A DNA stretch of 64,000 bases from Ensifer sp. BR816 (GTDB lineage: Bacteria; Pseudomonadota; Alphaproteobacteria; Rhizobiales; Rhizobiaceae). The notes under the pieces are model-generated. The model was not told the DNA's origin. It worked only from the letters and a program-made list of their open reading frames with translations, and did no database searches. Where the stretch lies: positions 6,059,520 through 6,123,519 of the forward strand of contig NZ_KB905370.1 in the NCBI RefSeq assembly GCF_000378985.1, read 5' to 3'. Made by a program: the position numbers and the translations under genes. Of the stretch, positions 42,812 to 53,154 are shown piece after piece (the first letter of the stretch is position 1; every line of letters starts with the position of its first letter).

Positions 42812-43792
42812 TCAGTTCGTCCCAAAAATGCCCGAGAAGGTCTTGAGGTCCGCTTCGGAGTTCTGGACCGCCGCGGCGGCATCGAGCGGCAGCACCTTGA
42901 TCGTCTCGCGGGCCGGGTAGCCTTCTGGCAGCGCCACGCCGTTGCGGGCCGGGATATAGCCCATCTTCGCCGCGACCTTCTGGCCTTCCTCGGAGATGAG
43001 GAAGTCGACGAATTTCTTCGCCGCCTCGACGTTCCTGGCGGTCTTCAGAATGCCGACCGGCTCGGTGACGGCCGAAACGCCCTCGGCCGGGAAGACGAAT
43101 TCCACCGGCGCACCCTTGGCCTTCTCGCGGATCGCCATGAAATCGACGAGCATGCCATAGGCCTTCTCGCCAGTCGCCACCGCCTTCAACACGCCGCCAT
43201 TGCCGCCGGCGGCCGTCGCGCCGTTTTCGGCAAGCGCCTTGTAATAATCCCAGCCTAGGCCGGGGATGCCGGCAAGCGTCTCGGCATGGATCAGCGCCGC
43301 GCCGGAGGTGAGCGGGCTCGGCATGGTGACCAGACCCTTCGCCTCGGGCTTGGTGAGATCCTGCCAGCCTTCCGGCTTCATCGCGGCCGAGGTGTTGTAG
43401 ACGATGCCGGTGGTGATCATCTTGGTCGAATAATAGGCGCCGTCCGCATCATAGAGCGCCGCATCGTAGCCCGCCGCCTCCGGCGACTTGTGCGGCAGCA
43501 GATGCCCGCCCTCCTTCAGCCGCTGCATCGTCACCGTGTCGGCGATCAGAAGCACGTCCGCCACCGGATTGCCCGCCTCGATCTCGGCCATCAGCTTGGC
43601 CATGATCTTCGTCGTCCCCTCGCGCACCCACTCGACCTCGACGCCCGGGTTCGCCGCCTTGAACGCATTCACCGTCGCCTGCGCATCCTCGTTCGGCTGG
43701 CTGGTGTAGAGGATAAGGTTTTCGGCATACGCCGCGGTGGAAAGAAGGCCCACGACGAGCGTGGCGGCAACGGCGGAGAAAAGCGTTTTCAT
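42812..43792 (-). CDS. ABC transporter substrate-binding protein (Fe3+-type, FbpA/AfuA-like)
   Basis: This 326-residue periplasmic binding protein has a signal peptide (residues 1-23, ending AYA). Features of the ferric-binding (class F) cluster are ILYTSQPNEDAQATVNAFKAANPG, then VREGTTKIMAKLMAEIEAGNPVADVLLIAD and TGIVYNT. The usual Tyr-Tyr iron ligands cannot be confirmed: DADGAYYSTKM has a Tyr pair at a plausible place, but these proteins also bind thiamine or phosphonates. It is the first gene of the three-gene operon. Confidence 0.9.
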   Translation of the reverse strand: MKTLFSAVAATLVVGLLSTAAYAENLILYTSQPNEDAQATVNAFKAANPGVEVEWVREGTTKIMAKLMAEIEAGNPVADVLLIADTVTMQRLKEGGHLLPHKSPEAAGYDAALYDADGAYYSTKMITTGIVYNTSAAMKPEGWQDLTKPEAKGLVTMPSPLTSGAALIHAETLAGIPGLGWDYYKALAENGATAAGGNGGVLKAVATGEKAYGMLVDFMAIREKAKGAPVEFVFPAEGVSAVTEPVGILKTARNVEAAKKFVDFLISEEGQKVAAKMGYIPARNGVALPEGYPARETIKVLPLDAAAAVQNSEADLKTFSGIFGTN

Positions 43793-44119
43793 GGGGGTTT
43801 TGCCCTCGGTGGGAGAAAGATGCGCCGAGGGATAGAGCGGGTGTTTTACAGGGATGTGACAGGGGGGTAGGACGCAAACGTGGGTCGGCCCTAAATCGGG
43901 TCGTCAGCGAAATGGCAAGACGCTGCCAGTCGAGCGCGCAATCGAAGTTTTGAAAGCCCGACCGACACGATCCTCAAAGAATGCCGCGAACCAGAACAAC
44001 TGAAATTCCAGCAGGCGTCTCAAGATGCCGCCTCGATGCAGCCAGCAATCTCTGCTGGCGAATCCCCCACTACGGTACGCGGAGTTGCGCTGAGACGCTT
44101 ACTCTGTAAGGCTGCGGTA
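43793..44119. other. Intergenic region upstream of the ABC operon
   Basis: These 327 bases have no supported gene and probably contain the operon promoter. No Fur/RirA or Irr-like box could be identified by eye. Confidence 0.45.
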
Positions 44120-44523
44120 TTTGACAGTGAGGGGGATCAGCGATGAAGCGACACCCTCCTGGCCAACGAGGTCTCGCCTGCCCCGATTGGAAGGTCTTCA
44201 ATCTGCAGGCGGATGGAAGCGCCATGTACACGGTTCAAGGACTTTGGACGTAGGCGCGGGAGAACCTGGACGTGGTAACGATCATTTTCGCCAACCGCGC
44301 CTACGCCATCCTTCAGGCCGAAATGCGGAATGTCGGCGTTACAGCGATCGGAGCAAATGTGCGGCGCATGCTGGAACTTGAACAACCATCGCTGGATTGG
44401 ATCTCGATCGCAAGAGGCATGGGAGTTGAAGCGGCGCGTGCAGAGTCCTGTGAGGAATTCAGCGATCTCCTCGACAGCGTTCTGCTGCGTCACGGACCGT
44501 TTCTTATCGAGGCGGTCATTTGA
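44120..44523 (+). pseudogene. Remnant of a TPP-dependent acetolactate-synthase-like enzyme
   Basis: The plus strand encodes the C-terminal quarter of an IlvB-like thiamine-diphosphate enzyme in broken form. [20 protein letters not shown] is followed by LWT, an in-frame amber TAG (44251-44253) where homologues have Gln, then ARENLDVVTIIFANRAYAIL and a good C-terminus ending FLIEAVI. The GDGSAMYT region is the TPP/Mg-binding motif. Upstream, a LTxxxIxxxxTP-like stretch is in another frame, so a frameshift also occurred, and the first 400 or so residues are missing. Confidence 0.8.
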
Positions 44524-44765
44524 CTTCGAATTGAATTCCCTGCGCATCAAAATCCACTTGATGCCCGGCCCTTCAACTGCTGCGATGTCACCGTATCGGC
44601 GATCAAAGAAGGCTTACCTGCGTCTTCCCGCCGCTCCGCCGCCGTTGTAGACTCCCGCTGCTGCCTGATCCCGTCGTCATCCGGACCGCCGCGATCACGC
44701 GGGCTATGCCGACCGTTGCGAAGCACACGGCGGCGGGGGCTAGCCGCGCCCCGGGGGAAGCCGCC

Positions 44766-45872
44766 ATGGACGATGCGCCAGTCAAAGCCGAGCCTGCTAG
44801 CGCGCCGGCCTCGATCGAGCCGCGGGTGACCGAGTTCCTGCGGCTCGGGGTGCTGGCGCTCTTTGCCTATTGGTCGCTGACACTTGTCGCCCCCTTTGCG
44901 ATCATCGCCATCTGGGCAGGCATTCTCGCCGTCGCGCTCTTTCCGCTTTTCAGGGCGCTCACCGCCCTCTTCGGCGGCCGGCCTCGCCTTGCGGCGGCGG
45001 CGATTACGCTGCTCGCCCTGGCGGTTATCGCCGGTCCGCTGGCAGCGATCGCGCTGAGCTTTGCCGAAGCGGTGCAAGCGCTTCTCGGCAAGCTGGCGGC
45101 GGGCACGCTCACCGTGCCGGCGCCGCCGGAGGCCGTGCGCGACTGGCCGCTGATCGGCGAACGGCTCCATAGCGCCTGGGCCCAGGCCTCCGGCAATATC
45201 GAGGCGACGCTGCAGCGTCTCGCCCCGTCGCTGTTGCAGGCCGGTGGCACCGTGCTTGGCAAACTCGCCGGAATCGGCGTCGATCTCATCGGCTTCATCG
45301 TTTCGGTCATCATCGCCGGCTTTCTCTTCCGTCCCGGTCCGCGGCTCGGCGAAGGGCTGAAGCTCTTCGCCCGCCGGGTCGCCGGCGAGCGCGGCGCCGG
45401 CTTCGTCGATCTTGCGGCCGCGACGATCCGCAATGTCGCGCGCGGCGTGATCGGCGTGGCGCTGCTGCAGGCCCTGCTTGCCGGGCTTGCCTTCTCGCTC
45501 TTCGGCATTCCGGCCGCAAGCGTGCTCGCCTTCGCCGTCCTCATCTTCTGCATCATCCAGATCGGCCCGGCCCCAGTCCTCCTGCCGGTCGCCATCTGGG
45601 CCTGGATGTCGATGGACACCCGCGCCGCCCTCGGCCTGACGCTGATCCTCGTCCTGATCGGGCTGATCGACAACGTCCTGAAGCCGATGCTGGTCGCCCG
45701 CGGGCTCAAGACACCGATGCTCGTCATCCTCGCCGGCGTGATCGGCGGCACGCTCTCCTATGGGCTGATCGGCCTCTTCCTCGGGCCAATCGTGCTCGGC
45801 GTCTTCTATGATCTCGTCGCCGCCTGGATTCGCTCCCAGCCGCCGCGGCAGGACGAGAGCCGACCCGCCTGA
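44766..45872 (+). CDS. AI-2E-family (PerM) transporter
   Basis: This 368-residue polytopic membrane protein belongs to the AI-2E/UPF0118 family, with an N-terminal helix pair (LRLGVLALFAYWSLTLVAPF), a large central domain and the conserved C-terminal helices (IGPAPVLLPVAIWAW, then LIDNVLKPMLVARGLKTPMLVILAGVIGG). Members export autoinducer-2 or act as Na+/H+ antiporters; which applies here is unknown. GGGGGAAG precedes the chosen ATG; the frame is open to 44706. Confidence 0.9.
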   Translation: MDDAPVKAEPASAPASIEPRVTEFLRLGVLALFAYWSLTLVAPFAIIAIWAGILAVALFPLFRALTALFGGRPRLAAAAITLLALAVIAGPLAAIALSFAEAVQALLGKLAAGTLTVPAPPEAVRDWPLIGERLHSAWAQASGNIEATLQRLAPSLLQAGGTVLGKLAGIGVDLIGFIVSVIIAGFLFRPGPRLGEGLKLFARRVAGERGAGFVDLAAATIRNVARGVIGVALLQALLAGLAFSLFGIPAASVLAFAVLIFCIIQIGPAPVLLPVAIWAWMSMDTRAALGLTLILVLIGLIDNVLKPMLVARGLKTPMLVILAGVIGGTLSYGLIGLFLGPIVLGVFYDLVAAWIRSQPPRQDESRPA

Positions 45873-45964
45873 TCCGCCGCACCGAGCCCCGTGCACGCCT
45901 GTCCACCTGGCACGTCATGCCCCCTTGACTATCCCCCGCCGAGACGTATCAATCTCAAGTTGCG

Positions 45965-46001
45965 TGACTTGGAGTGGTGAAAGTGCTCTGACTCCAAGTC
46001 A
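45965..46001 (+). promoter_or_regulatory. Inverted repeat upstream of the RND efflux operon
   Basis: TGACTTGGAGT (45965-45975) pairs perfectly with ACTCCAAGTCA (45991-46001), with a 15-base spacer. It lies 50 bases before the adaptor start codon and may be an operator or a 5' leader hairpin. Confidence 0.6.
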
Positions 46002-46051
46002 TCCGAAAGTGAAATTGCAAGCCGTCTCAAGCTGTAACGGGAGAACGTTGC

Positions 46052-47167
46052 ATGCGTGGTTCGAGAACTCTGGCTGTCGTCCTTTCATCAACGCTGCTTG
46101 CCGCGCTCTCGATGGCGCCGGAAAGGGCTCGCGCCCAGCAGGCGGCGCCGGCCGTGGTCGTGGCGCCGGCGACGATCATGGACCTGCGCGAAAGCGCCGA
46201 CTTCACCGGCAAGGTCGTGGCGATCCAGAAGGTCGGCATCCGCGCCCGCGTCTCGGGTTTCCTGGAGGACGTCAACTTCAAGGAGGGCGACAAGGTTCCG
46301 GCCGGCGCCCTGCTCTACCAGGTCGAGGACGGCGCCTACAGGGCCGCCATCCAGGAGATCCAGGGATCGATCGAGGCGGCCGAAGCGACGCGCGAACTCG
46401 CCGTGCTCGAGCGCGACCGGGCCAAGCAGCTCATTTCCAGCAACACGATCAGCCAGGCCGAGGTCGACGAGGCGAATGCCCAGGTCAAGAAGTCCGAGGC
46501 CGATATCCTGCGGCTGGAGGGCAGCAAGCAGAACGCCGAGCTCAACCTCTCTTATACGAAAATCATCGCCCCCTTCGAGGGCGTCGCCGGGCTTTCGAGC
46601 GTCGATGTCGGCGCCCTGGTCGGCCCGGATTCGGACGCGCTGGTGACGATCACCCGGCTCGATCCGATCTATGTCGAGTTCCCGGTCGCGACCGCCATCT
46701 TCCTCGAATACCGCCAGCGGGCGCTGAGGGGCGAAGTCAGCCGCGACGCCAATGTGCAGATTCTCCTGCCGGACGGCACCACCTACCCGGACAAGGGCAC
46801 GATCAATTTCGTCTCCAGCGAGGTCGCGCAGGGCACCGACACGATCACGGTCCGGGCCGAGTTCCCGAACCCCGATGCGCTTCTCCTCGACGGCACGCTG
46901 GTGCGCGTCACGCTTGAGCAGACCGACAAGCAGGAAGTGCTTGCCGTCCCTCAGCAGGCGATCCAGCGCGACCAGCAGGGCGCCTTCGTGATGGTCGTCG
47001 GCGCAGACTCGAAGGTCGAACTGCGCCGCCTCGACGTGGCGCGCACCACCCGCGGCCAGGCGGTCATCGCCAAGGGGCTGAAGGAGGGCGAGCAGGTGAT
47101 CACCGACGGCGTCGGCAAAGTCAGGCCGGGCATGACCGTCGATGCAGCAGCGGCAACGGGCGGCTGA
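46052..47167 (+). CDS. RND efflux periplasmic adaptor (membrane fusion protein)
   Basis: This 371-residue exported protein has a signal peptide (residues 1-28, ending RARA) and no lipobox, a lipoyl half-motif (GIRARVSGFLEDVNFKEGDKV), a coiled-coil hairpin (about residues 95-160), a beta-barrel domain and a membrane-proximal domain ending near VRPGMTV. It bridges the inner-membrane pump to an outer-membrane channel; no TolC-like gene follows. GGGAG precedes the ATG. The pump gene starts three bases after its stop. Confidence 0.93.
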   Translation: MRGSRTLAVVLSSTLLAALSMAPERARAQQAAPAVVVAPATIMDLRESADFTGKVVAIQKVGIRARVSGFLEDVNFKEGDKVPAGALLYQVEDGAYRAAIQEIQGSIEAAEATRELAVLERDRAKQLISSNTISQAEVDEANAQVKKSEADILRLEGSKQNAELNLSYTKIIAPFEGVAGLSSVDVGALVGPDSDALVTITRLDPIYVEFPVATAIFLEYRQRALRGEVSRDANVQILLPDGTTYPDKGTINFVSSEVAQGTDTITVRAEFPNPDALLLDGTLVRVTLEQTDKQEVLAVPQQAIQRDQQGAFVMVVGADSKVELRRLDVARTTRGQAVIAKGLKEGEQVITDGVGKVRPGMTVDAAAATGG

Positions 47168-47170
47168 GCC

Positions 47171-50100
47171 ATGATCTCCGAGATCTTCATCGATCGTCCC
47201 CGCTTCGCCGCGGTTATCTCCATCGTCCTGACGCTCGCTGGCCTTATCGCGCTCACTGCGCTGCCCATCGCGCAGTTCCCCGACATCGTGCCGCCGCAAG
47301 TAAGCGTGACGGCGAGCTATCCCGGTGCAGGCGCCGAGGTGGTCGAGGCGACCGTCGCCCAGCCGATCGAGAGCCAGATCGTCGGCGTCGACGACATGCT
47401 CTACATGAAGTCGACCAGCGGCGCCGACGGCTCCTATACGCTGACGGTGACATTCGCGGTCGGCACCGACCCCGACATCGCCACCGTCAACGTGCAGAAC
47501 CGCGTCTCGCTCGCCGAGGCTAGGCTGCCTTCCGAAGTCAAGCAGTCCGGCGTCAGCGTGCGCAAGAAATCCTCTGCGCTGATGCAGGTGATCGCAATCT
47601 ACGGCGAGGGCGAGAACGAAAGCTTCGACAATCTGTTCCTGTCGAATTACGCCACCATCAACGTGATGGACACGATCAAGCGCGTGCCCGGCGTCGGCGA
47701 CGCCTCGCTCTTCGGCGCGCAGGACTATTCGATGCGGGTGGTGCTCGACATCGATCGGCTGACCAGCCTCGGCATGACCCCGACCGACGTGATCAATGCG
47801 CTGAAGGCGCAGAACATCCAGGCCGCGATCGGCCGGATCGGCGCCCAGCCGATGACCGACGATCCGCTTTTCCAGCTCAATCTCCAGACCCAGGGGCGGC
47901 TCACCGATCCGAAACAGTTCGAAGACGTCGTGCTGAGGGCCGAAGCGGACGGCTCCTTCGTGCGCATCCGCGATGTCGCCAAGGTCGAGCTCGGCGCGGC
48001 GAGCGCGGATTCGAGCTCCCGCTTCAATGGCAAGCCGGTGGCGATGATCGGCACCTACCAGGCGCCGGGCGCCAATGCGCTGGCCGCCGCAGAGGGCGTG
48101 CGGGCGGCGATGGAGCGCCTGTCGCAAGCCTTTCCGGAAGGCCTCACCTACAAGATCTCCTATGACACCTCCGAATTCGTCGAGGCGAGCGTCGAGAATG
48201 TCGTGCACACGCTGATCGAAGCCTTCGTGCTGGTGATCATCGTCGTCTTCCTGTTTCTCGGTAATTGGCGCGCAACGCTGATCCCGCTCGTCGCCGTGCC
48301 GGTGGCGCTCATCGGCACCTTCGCAGTGATCCTCGCCATGGGCTTCTCGCTCAACACCGTGTCGCTGCTGGCGCTGGTGCTGGCAATCGGCATCGTCGTC
48401 GACGACGCGATCGTCGTCGTCGAAAACATCGAGCGCGTCATGGAGGAAACCCCCGGCATGCAGGCGCCGGAAGCGGCGCGCCTTGCCATGGGCGAAATCA
48501 CCGGCGCGATCGTCGCCATCACCCTGGTCTTGCTTTCGGTCTTCGTACCGGTGGCCTTCATCCCCGGTTTAAGCGGCCAGCTCTTCCAGCAGTTCGCGGT
48601 CGCCGTCTCCGTCTCGATGGTGATCTCCGCCATCAACGCGTTGACCTTGAGCCCCGCGCTCTGCTCGGTCCTGCTGATGCCGCATCACGGCGAGAAGCGC
48701 GGCATTCTCGGCTGGCTATCGCGCCGCATCGACAACGGCCGCGACGGCTATGTCTATGTGGCCGAGAAGATCGCGCGGCGCGCCATCATCGGCCTCGTTC
48801 TGATCGCGGTCGCGATCGGCGCCACGGGCTGGCTGTTCCGCATCGTCCCGACCGGCTTCCTGCCGAGCGAAGACCAGGGCATGTTCTTCACCGAAGTCCG
48901 CCTCCCCGAAGGCGCCTCCTACAACCGCACGGATGCGGCGCTGCGCCAGGTCGAGACGTTCCTGCGCGGCATCGAAGGCGTGCAGGACGTGACCAGCGTC
49001 TCCGGCTACAGCTTCCTCGACGGTCTCTCCAAGTCGAACAGCGGCTTCGCGGTGGTCACCATGAAGCCCTTCGCCGAGCGAGAGGCGGCGTCCGCCTCGG
49101 TCGACAGCGCCGTCGCCACCGCCATGGCGAAGGGCGTGACGATCCGCGAGGCGCAGGTCTTCGCCTTCAACCTGCCGCCGATCCTCGGGCTCGGCACGGG
49201 CTCCGGCTTCGAATACCAGTTGCTGGACCTGCAAGGGCGCCCGGCAGCCGACATCGCGTCGACGGCCGGCGGGCTGATCATCGCCGCCAATCAGAACGCA
49301 AAGCTCGGGCCGACCTTCACCACCTATTCGGCAAGCTCGCCGCAACTCTATCTCGATCTCGACCGCGACCGGGTACAGGCGCTCGGCGTTTCGATCAGCG
49401 ATCTGTTCGCCACGCTGCAGGGCACGCTCGGCTCCTATTACGTCAACGACTTCAACCTTTTCGGCCGCAGCTGGAAGGTGAACCTGCAGGCGGCACAGGC
49501 CGACCGCGACTCCGTCAACGACATCCAGCGCCTGCATGTGCGCAACGCCGCCGGCGGCATGGTGCCGGTCGCGTCGGTGGCGCGGGTGGACTATATCGTC
49601 GGCCCGCAGACGATGGTGCGCTACAACAACAACCGTTCGATCACCTTGAACGGCCAGCCGGCCTCCGGCGTCTCCTCGGGCGAGGCGCTGCAGGCGATGG
49701 CGGCGCTGTCGGCCACCACACTTCCGCCCGGCTACAGCTACGAATGGACCGGCACCGCGCTGCAGGAACTCGAGGCCGCCGGCCAGACGACGGTAATCCT
49801 GGCGCTCGCGGTGCTGTTCGCCTACCTCTTCCTGGTCGCGCTTTACGAAAGCTGGACGATCCCGGTCCCGGTGCTCCTGTCGGTGGCGGTCGGCGTCGCC
49901 GGCGCGCTGGTCTCCGTACTGATCGCCGGCCTCTCCTTCGATATCTACGCCCAGATCGGCCTTGTCGTGCTGATTGCGCTCGCGTCGAAGAACGCGATCC
50001 TGATCGTCGAATTCGCCAAGTTCCAGCGGGAGAAGGGCGCCGGCATCGTCGAGGCGGCCGTGCAGGGCGCCCGCGCCCGCTTCCGCGCGGTGATGATGAC

Positions 50101-50413
50101 GAGCTTTGCCTTCATCGTCGGGCTGATTCCACTCGTCACGGCCGAGGGCGCCGGCATGCTCAGCCGCCGCGCCGTCGGCACCGGCGTCGCCGGCGGGATG
50201 CTCGCAGCGTCCCTGCTCGGCATCTTCGTCATCCCGGCCCTCTATGTCACTTTCCAATGGCTCCGTGAACGGGGCCACAAGCTCGCCGGGCTGTCCGGCC
50301 CGCATATCGGTCAGCCGGCGTCGGCCGAGGACGGTCCGGAAGAGGAGCGGAAGGAAGACCGGCGGGCGCCAGCGACGGCTGCGACCGCCGCGCAGTCGCC
50401 GCCCGCGCGCTGA
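47171..50413 (+). CDS. RND multidrug efflux transporter (AcrB/MexF-like)
   Basis: This 1080-residue inner-membrane proton/drug antiporter of the HAE1 family has 12 membrane helices and two large periplasmic loops. The proton-relay residues are present: the double Asp in [15 protein letters not shown] (about residues 409-410) and the Lys in LASKNAIL (about 939). The start [18 protein letters not shown] is typical. The C-terminal tail, after the last helix, is charged and longer than needed. It works with the adaptor encoded just upstream. No local TetR or other regulator gene accompanies the pair. Confidence 0.95.
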   Translation: MISEIFIDRPRFAAVISIVLTLAGLIALTALPIAQFPDIVPPQVSVTASYPGAGAEVVEATVAQPIESQIVGVDDMLYMKSTSGADGSYTLTVTFAVGTDPDIATVNVQNRVSLAEARLPSEVKQSGVSVRKKSSALMQVIAIYGEGENESFDNLFLSNYATINVMDTIKRVPGVGDASLFGAQDYSMRVVLDIDRLTSLGMTPTDVINALKAQNIQAAIGRIGAQPMTDDPLFQLNLQTQGRLTDPKQFEDVVLRAEADGSFVRIRDVAKVELGAASADSSSRFNGKPVAMIGTYQAPGANALAAAEGVRAAMERLSQAFPEGLTYKISYDTSEFVEASVENVVHTLIEAFVLVIIVVFLFLGNWRATLIPLVAVPVALIGTFAVILAMGFSLNTVSLLALVLAIGIVVDDAIVVVENIERVMEETPGMQAPEAARLAMGEITGAIVAITLVLLSVFVPVAFIPGLSGQLFQQFAVAVSVSMVISAINALTLSPALCSVLLMPHHGEKRGILGWLSRRIDNGRDGYVYVAEKIARRAIIGLVLIAVAIGATGWLFRIVPTGFLPSEDQGMFFTEVRLPEGASYNRTDAALRQVETFLRGIEGVQDVTSVSGYSFLDGLSKSNSGFAVVTMKPFAEREAASASVDSAVATAMAKGVTIREAQVFAFNLPPILGLGTGSGFEYQLLDLQGRPAADIASTAGGLIIAANQNAKLGPTFTTYSASSPQLYLDLDRDRVQALGVSISDLFATLQGTLGSYYVNDFNLFGRSWKVNLQAAQADRDSVNDIQRLHVRNAAGGMVPVASVARVDYIVGPQTMVRYNNNRSITLNGQPASGVSSGEALQAMAALSATTLPPGYSYEWTGTALQELEAAGQTTVILALAVLFAYLFLVALYESWTIPVPVLLSVAVGVAGALVSVLIAGLSFDIYAQIGLVVLIALASKNAILIVEFAKFQREKGAGIVEAAVQGARARFRAVMMTSFAFIVGLIPLVTAEGAGMLSRRAVGTGVAGGMLAASLLGIFVIPALYVTFQWLRERGHKLAGLSGPHIGQPASAEDGPEEERKEDRRAPATAATAAQSPPAR

Positions 50414-50455
50414 CGCATCGACCGAAAATCGGACCCGATTTTCGGTCGATGCGTC
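50412..50455. repeat. Intergenic palindrome, family B copy 2 (likely terminator of the RND operon)
   Basis: GACGCATCGACCGAAAATCG and its exact complement form 20-base perfect arms around GACC, starting within the RND stop codon. The sequence after it (TTTCAAAGAGTTACAGCGTCC) matches the flank of the palindrome at 36245. A smaller hairpin (GTGCGTCC, then GGACGCAC) follows near 50479-50500. Confidence 0.8.
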
Positions 50456-50519
50456 GTTTCAAAGAGTTACAGCGTCCTTTGTGCGTCCTGAAGGACGCAC
50501 GGCGCTATATCGTCATTCT

Positions 50520-51332
50520 TCAGCGCACCGTCCCCACCATATAGGCCTGGATCCGCCGCTCGATCATCCCGCTCCCGAAGCGCTTCGTCAGCGCCTCCGC
50601 CACGCCCTCCGTTACCGCCGCCAGCGCCGAAGCGTCGCGCTCCTCGATCTCGCTGCGGACGGGAGTGCCCTGGCAAAAACCGGTCGCGGCATCGGACGCG
50701 GATATGGGGCCGTTCCTCTTCTCGAGCGTTTCGAGCGTGATGTCGTGAAAGCCGGCGGTCACGAGATCGGCGCGGATGATTTCCGGGTCCGCATAGCCGT
50801 GCGGCACGCGGCGCATGAAGCTCGGCGGGTTCTCCGGGAAACGCGCTGCCAGCGCCTCCACCGCCGCATATGCCAGCTCGTTTGCTTCGACCCTGTCCCA
50901 GACGTTGAAGAGGAAGCGTCCGCCGGGTTTCAGAACGCGCCACGCCTCTCGGTAGGCTTTCACCCGGTCCGGGAAGAACATCACGCCAAACTGGCAGAGG
51001 ACGACATCGAAGCTCTCGTCGTCGAACGGCAGTTCCATGGCGTCCGCCTGCTGCCAGATGATCCGCTCGTCGTCGCCCAGCCTGGCATGCGCGACATCCA
51101 GCATCGGCTGGTTGAGATCGGTCGCGACGAATTGCGCCTCGATATCGAGCTTCGGCGCCAGCATCCGGGTGACGATGCCGGTGCCGGCGGCGATTTCCAG
51201 CACGTCGAGCGGTTTGAGCCGCGCCACTCGCTCGGCGAGGTCGATCGCATAGGGCTCGAAGATCAGCGGCACCATCAGCCGCTCGTAAATTTCGGGTATC
51301 GCTCCGGCAAAGACCTTGTCCGCTTCCGCCAT
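50520..51332 (-). CDS. Class I SAM-dependent methyltransferase
   Basis: This 270-residue methyltransferase of the UbiE/Methyltransf_11 type has SAM-binding motif I in LDVLEIAAGTGIVTR (residues 42-56), an acidic motif II (VATDLNQPMLDVA), and the post-motif FDVVLCQFGVMFFPD. The C-terminal domain is helical. The substrate is unknown. GGGAGGGG precedes ATG 51332; an upstream start at 51497 adds unlikely residues. Its promoter faces a short gap before the SDR gene end. Confidence 0.9.
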   Translation of the reverse strand: MAEADKVFAGAIPEIYERLMVPLIFEPYAIDLAERVARLKPLDVLEIAAGTGIVTRMLAPKLDIEAQFVATDLNQPMLDVAHARLGDDERIIWQQADAMELPFDDESFDVVLCQFGVMFFPDRVKAYREAWRVLKPGGRFLFNVWDRVEANELAYAAVEALAARFPENPPSFMRRVPHGYADPEIIRADLVTAGFHDITLETLEKRNGPISASDAATGFCQGTPVRSEIEERDASALAAVTEGVAEALTKRFGSGMIERRIQAYMVGTVR

Positions 51333-51519
51333 GGTCCCCTCCCGCGTCGGTGAAAGGCGCCCTCCGGTGACGCCGCTTTGGCGGGAGTAAGATACAACCT
51401 TGCGCCGCATTTCCGAAGCGGTCCGAACGAGGCGGTGAATAGCAACATGATTACCGGCTATTGCGAGCATTTGCGATCGCCCGATAGATTGCCTCACCCT
51501 ACGTCAGGAGGGAGCTGCC

Positions 51520-52428
51520 TCACCGATACCCCGTCGCATCGGCGGCCTTACCCGCCTCCATCACCTCGTCCATGTAGCGCCAGCAATCCGGCCGGGAGCC
51601 ATCGAGGTCGGTGAAGCCGTAGACCTGGGCGAGCCCGCCGCTTGACAGCGACTGGCCGTTGAAGCGGGTCTTCTCCGGATCGGCGGCAAGCGCCGCCACC
51701 GCCCGGCCGACGAAACGCGGGCTCTCGGAAATGACGAAATGCGGCTGATAGGCCGTGGCGTCGCGCCAGTTCTCCTCCGTCACCTTGAAGGCATCGAGCA
51801 TCATTTCCGAGCGCAGCCAGCCGGGGGTCAGCGAGACAGCTGTCGCCCCATGCGGCTCGAGGTCCTTGGCATGCGCCCAGGCCATGCGGTTCGCCGAGGT
51901 CTTGGCGAGATCGTAGAAGGGCGACAACCGGTAGTGATCGGCATTGTACTTCGCCGTGCCGTCCGTCACCTCCACCAGCAGCCCGCCCGGTCGCTCGATC
52001 AGCAGCGTCAGCGCGTAATGGGCGGTGATCAGATGCGTGTCGATCGCCAGCCGCAGGATCCTCAGGCCGTTTTCGAGATTATGGTCCCACACCGGCTTGT
52101 TCCATTCGAAGAGCTTTTCGCCACCCCAGATGTCGTTGACGAGAATGTCGAGCCTTCCCTCCTCGCGCCGAATGCGCTCGACCAGCGCCTGCACCGCCGG
52201 CGGCTGCAGGTGGTCCACCTGCACGGCGATTCCCTTGCCGCCCGCGGCCGCCGCGAGCTCCGCCGTCTCCTCGATCGTCTCGGGCCGCTGATATTCCGAA
52301 GGCTGCGTCCGCGTCGTTCGTCCCGTGACATAGACCGTTGCGCCCGCCGCACCGAGTTCCACCGCAATGCCGCGGCCGGCGCCGCGCGTTGCGCCCGCGA
52401 CCAGCGCCACCTTGCCTTCAAGCGTCAT
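51520..52428 (-). CDS. Short-chain dehydrogenase/reductase
   Basis: This 302-residue Rossmann-fold oxidoreductase has the nucleotide loop GATRGAGRG (residues 12-20), an Arg pair after beta-2 (VTGRTTR) that favours NADP(H), and a YxxxK-type active site in FYDLAKTSANR (Tyr near 173). GGGAGG precedes the ATG. It is divergent from, and probably controlled by, the TetR-family gene starting 82 bases away. Confidence 0.9.
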   Translation of the reverse strand: MTLEGKVALVAGATRGAGRGIAVELGAAGATVYVTGRTTRTQPSEYQRPETIEETAELAAAAGGKGIAVQVDHLQPPAVQALVERIRREEGRLDILVNDIWGGEKLFEWNKPVWDHNLENGLRILRLAIDTHLITAHYALTLLIERPGGLLVEVTDGTAKYNADHYRLSPFYDLAKTSANRMAWAHAKDLEPHGATAVSLTPGWLRSEMMLDAFKVTEENWRDATAYQPHFVISESPRFVGRAVAALAADPEKTRFNGQSLSSGGLAQVYGFTDLDGSRPDCWRYMDEVMEAGKAADATGYR

Positions 52429-52474
52429 GTCATCCTCCCTGAGAAATCCTCTGGCCTTGACCGGCACGTGCATA

Positions 52475-52496
52475 TATAAACGCTTATTCGGTTATA
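52475..52496. promoter_or_regulatory. Imperfect palindrome between the SDR and TetR genes
   Basis: TATAAACGC, TTAT, TCGGTTATA is a 22-base imperfect inverted repeat (7 of 9 positions pair) in the 82-base divergent promoter region. It is the best candidate operator for the TetR-type regulator. Confidence 0.55.
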
Positions 52497-52510
52497 AATA
52501 AAGGTCAAAA

Positions 52511-53092
52511 ATGCCACGCCCCAAGACCCTGCCAAACGAAGAGGTGCTCGGCGCCGCCCTGAACCTCATGCGCATGGAGGGGCCGGAAGGCTTGACTTTC
52601 GCCACCCTCTCCGCCGCCTGCGGCCTTTCCCCTTCGACCCTGGTGCAGCGTTTCGAGACCAAATCCGGCCTCATCCAGGCGGCCTTGCTGCAGGCCTGGG
52701 ACCGCCTTGACCGGCTGACGGCGGAACTGGCAGCCGCCACGCCGAAGACGCCGGCGGGCGCCGTCGCCCTGCTCGTCGGGCTCTCCGGCGACTACGGCGG
52801 CATCGAAAGCTACGCCGACGATCTCCTGATCCTGCGCGAGGACCTCCGCGATCCACTGTTGCGCGCCCGCGGCGCCGCCTGGCGCGACGTGCTCTCCGCG
52901 GCGGTCGAGGAGCGTTTCGCGCGCGTGCCCGCCGCCCCCGCCGGCATCGGCCTGATGATGGCCGCCCAATGGCAGGGGGCGCTCCTCTGGTGGAGCTTCG
53001 ATCCGTGCATGCCAGTCACCGACTTCGTCAAGCAAAGCCTCCAGCGCTTCGTCGGGGCTTTCGCGGCGGAGCGGGAAACGGATCCGAGCTGA
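52511..53092 (+). CDS. TetR-family transcriptional regulator
   Basis: This 193-residue repressor has an N-terminal TetR helix-turn-helix (residues 8-55: LGAALNLMRMEGPEGLTFAT, then LSPSTLVQRFETKSGL). The C-terminal ligand domain is helical. Divergent to the SDR gene and followed by the GST gene, it probably senses a compound that both enzymes act on, which is inference. The start is supported by its position just after the AT-rich promoter; AAAGGTC lies before the ATG. Confidence 0.9.
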   Translation: MPRPKTLPNEEVLGAALNLMRMEGPEGLTFATLSAACGLSPSTLVQRFETKSGLIQAALLQAWDRLDRLTAELAAATPKTPAGAVALLVGLSGDYGGIESYADDLLILREDLRDPLLRARGAAWRDVLSAAVEERFARVPAAPAGIGLMMAAQWQGALLWWSFDPCMPVTDFVKQSLQRFVGAFAAERETDPS

Positions 53093-53154
53093 CGATGGGG
53101 CCTTCGCGCCGGCTGAATCGCGAAGACTCCCCTTTTCACTTCACATTGGTGCGC

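Noticed and set aside
46088-50305. Long frames opposite and out of frame within the RND genes
   Set aside because: Composition is that of shadows in high-GC DNA; the adaptor and pump have full family features.
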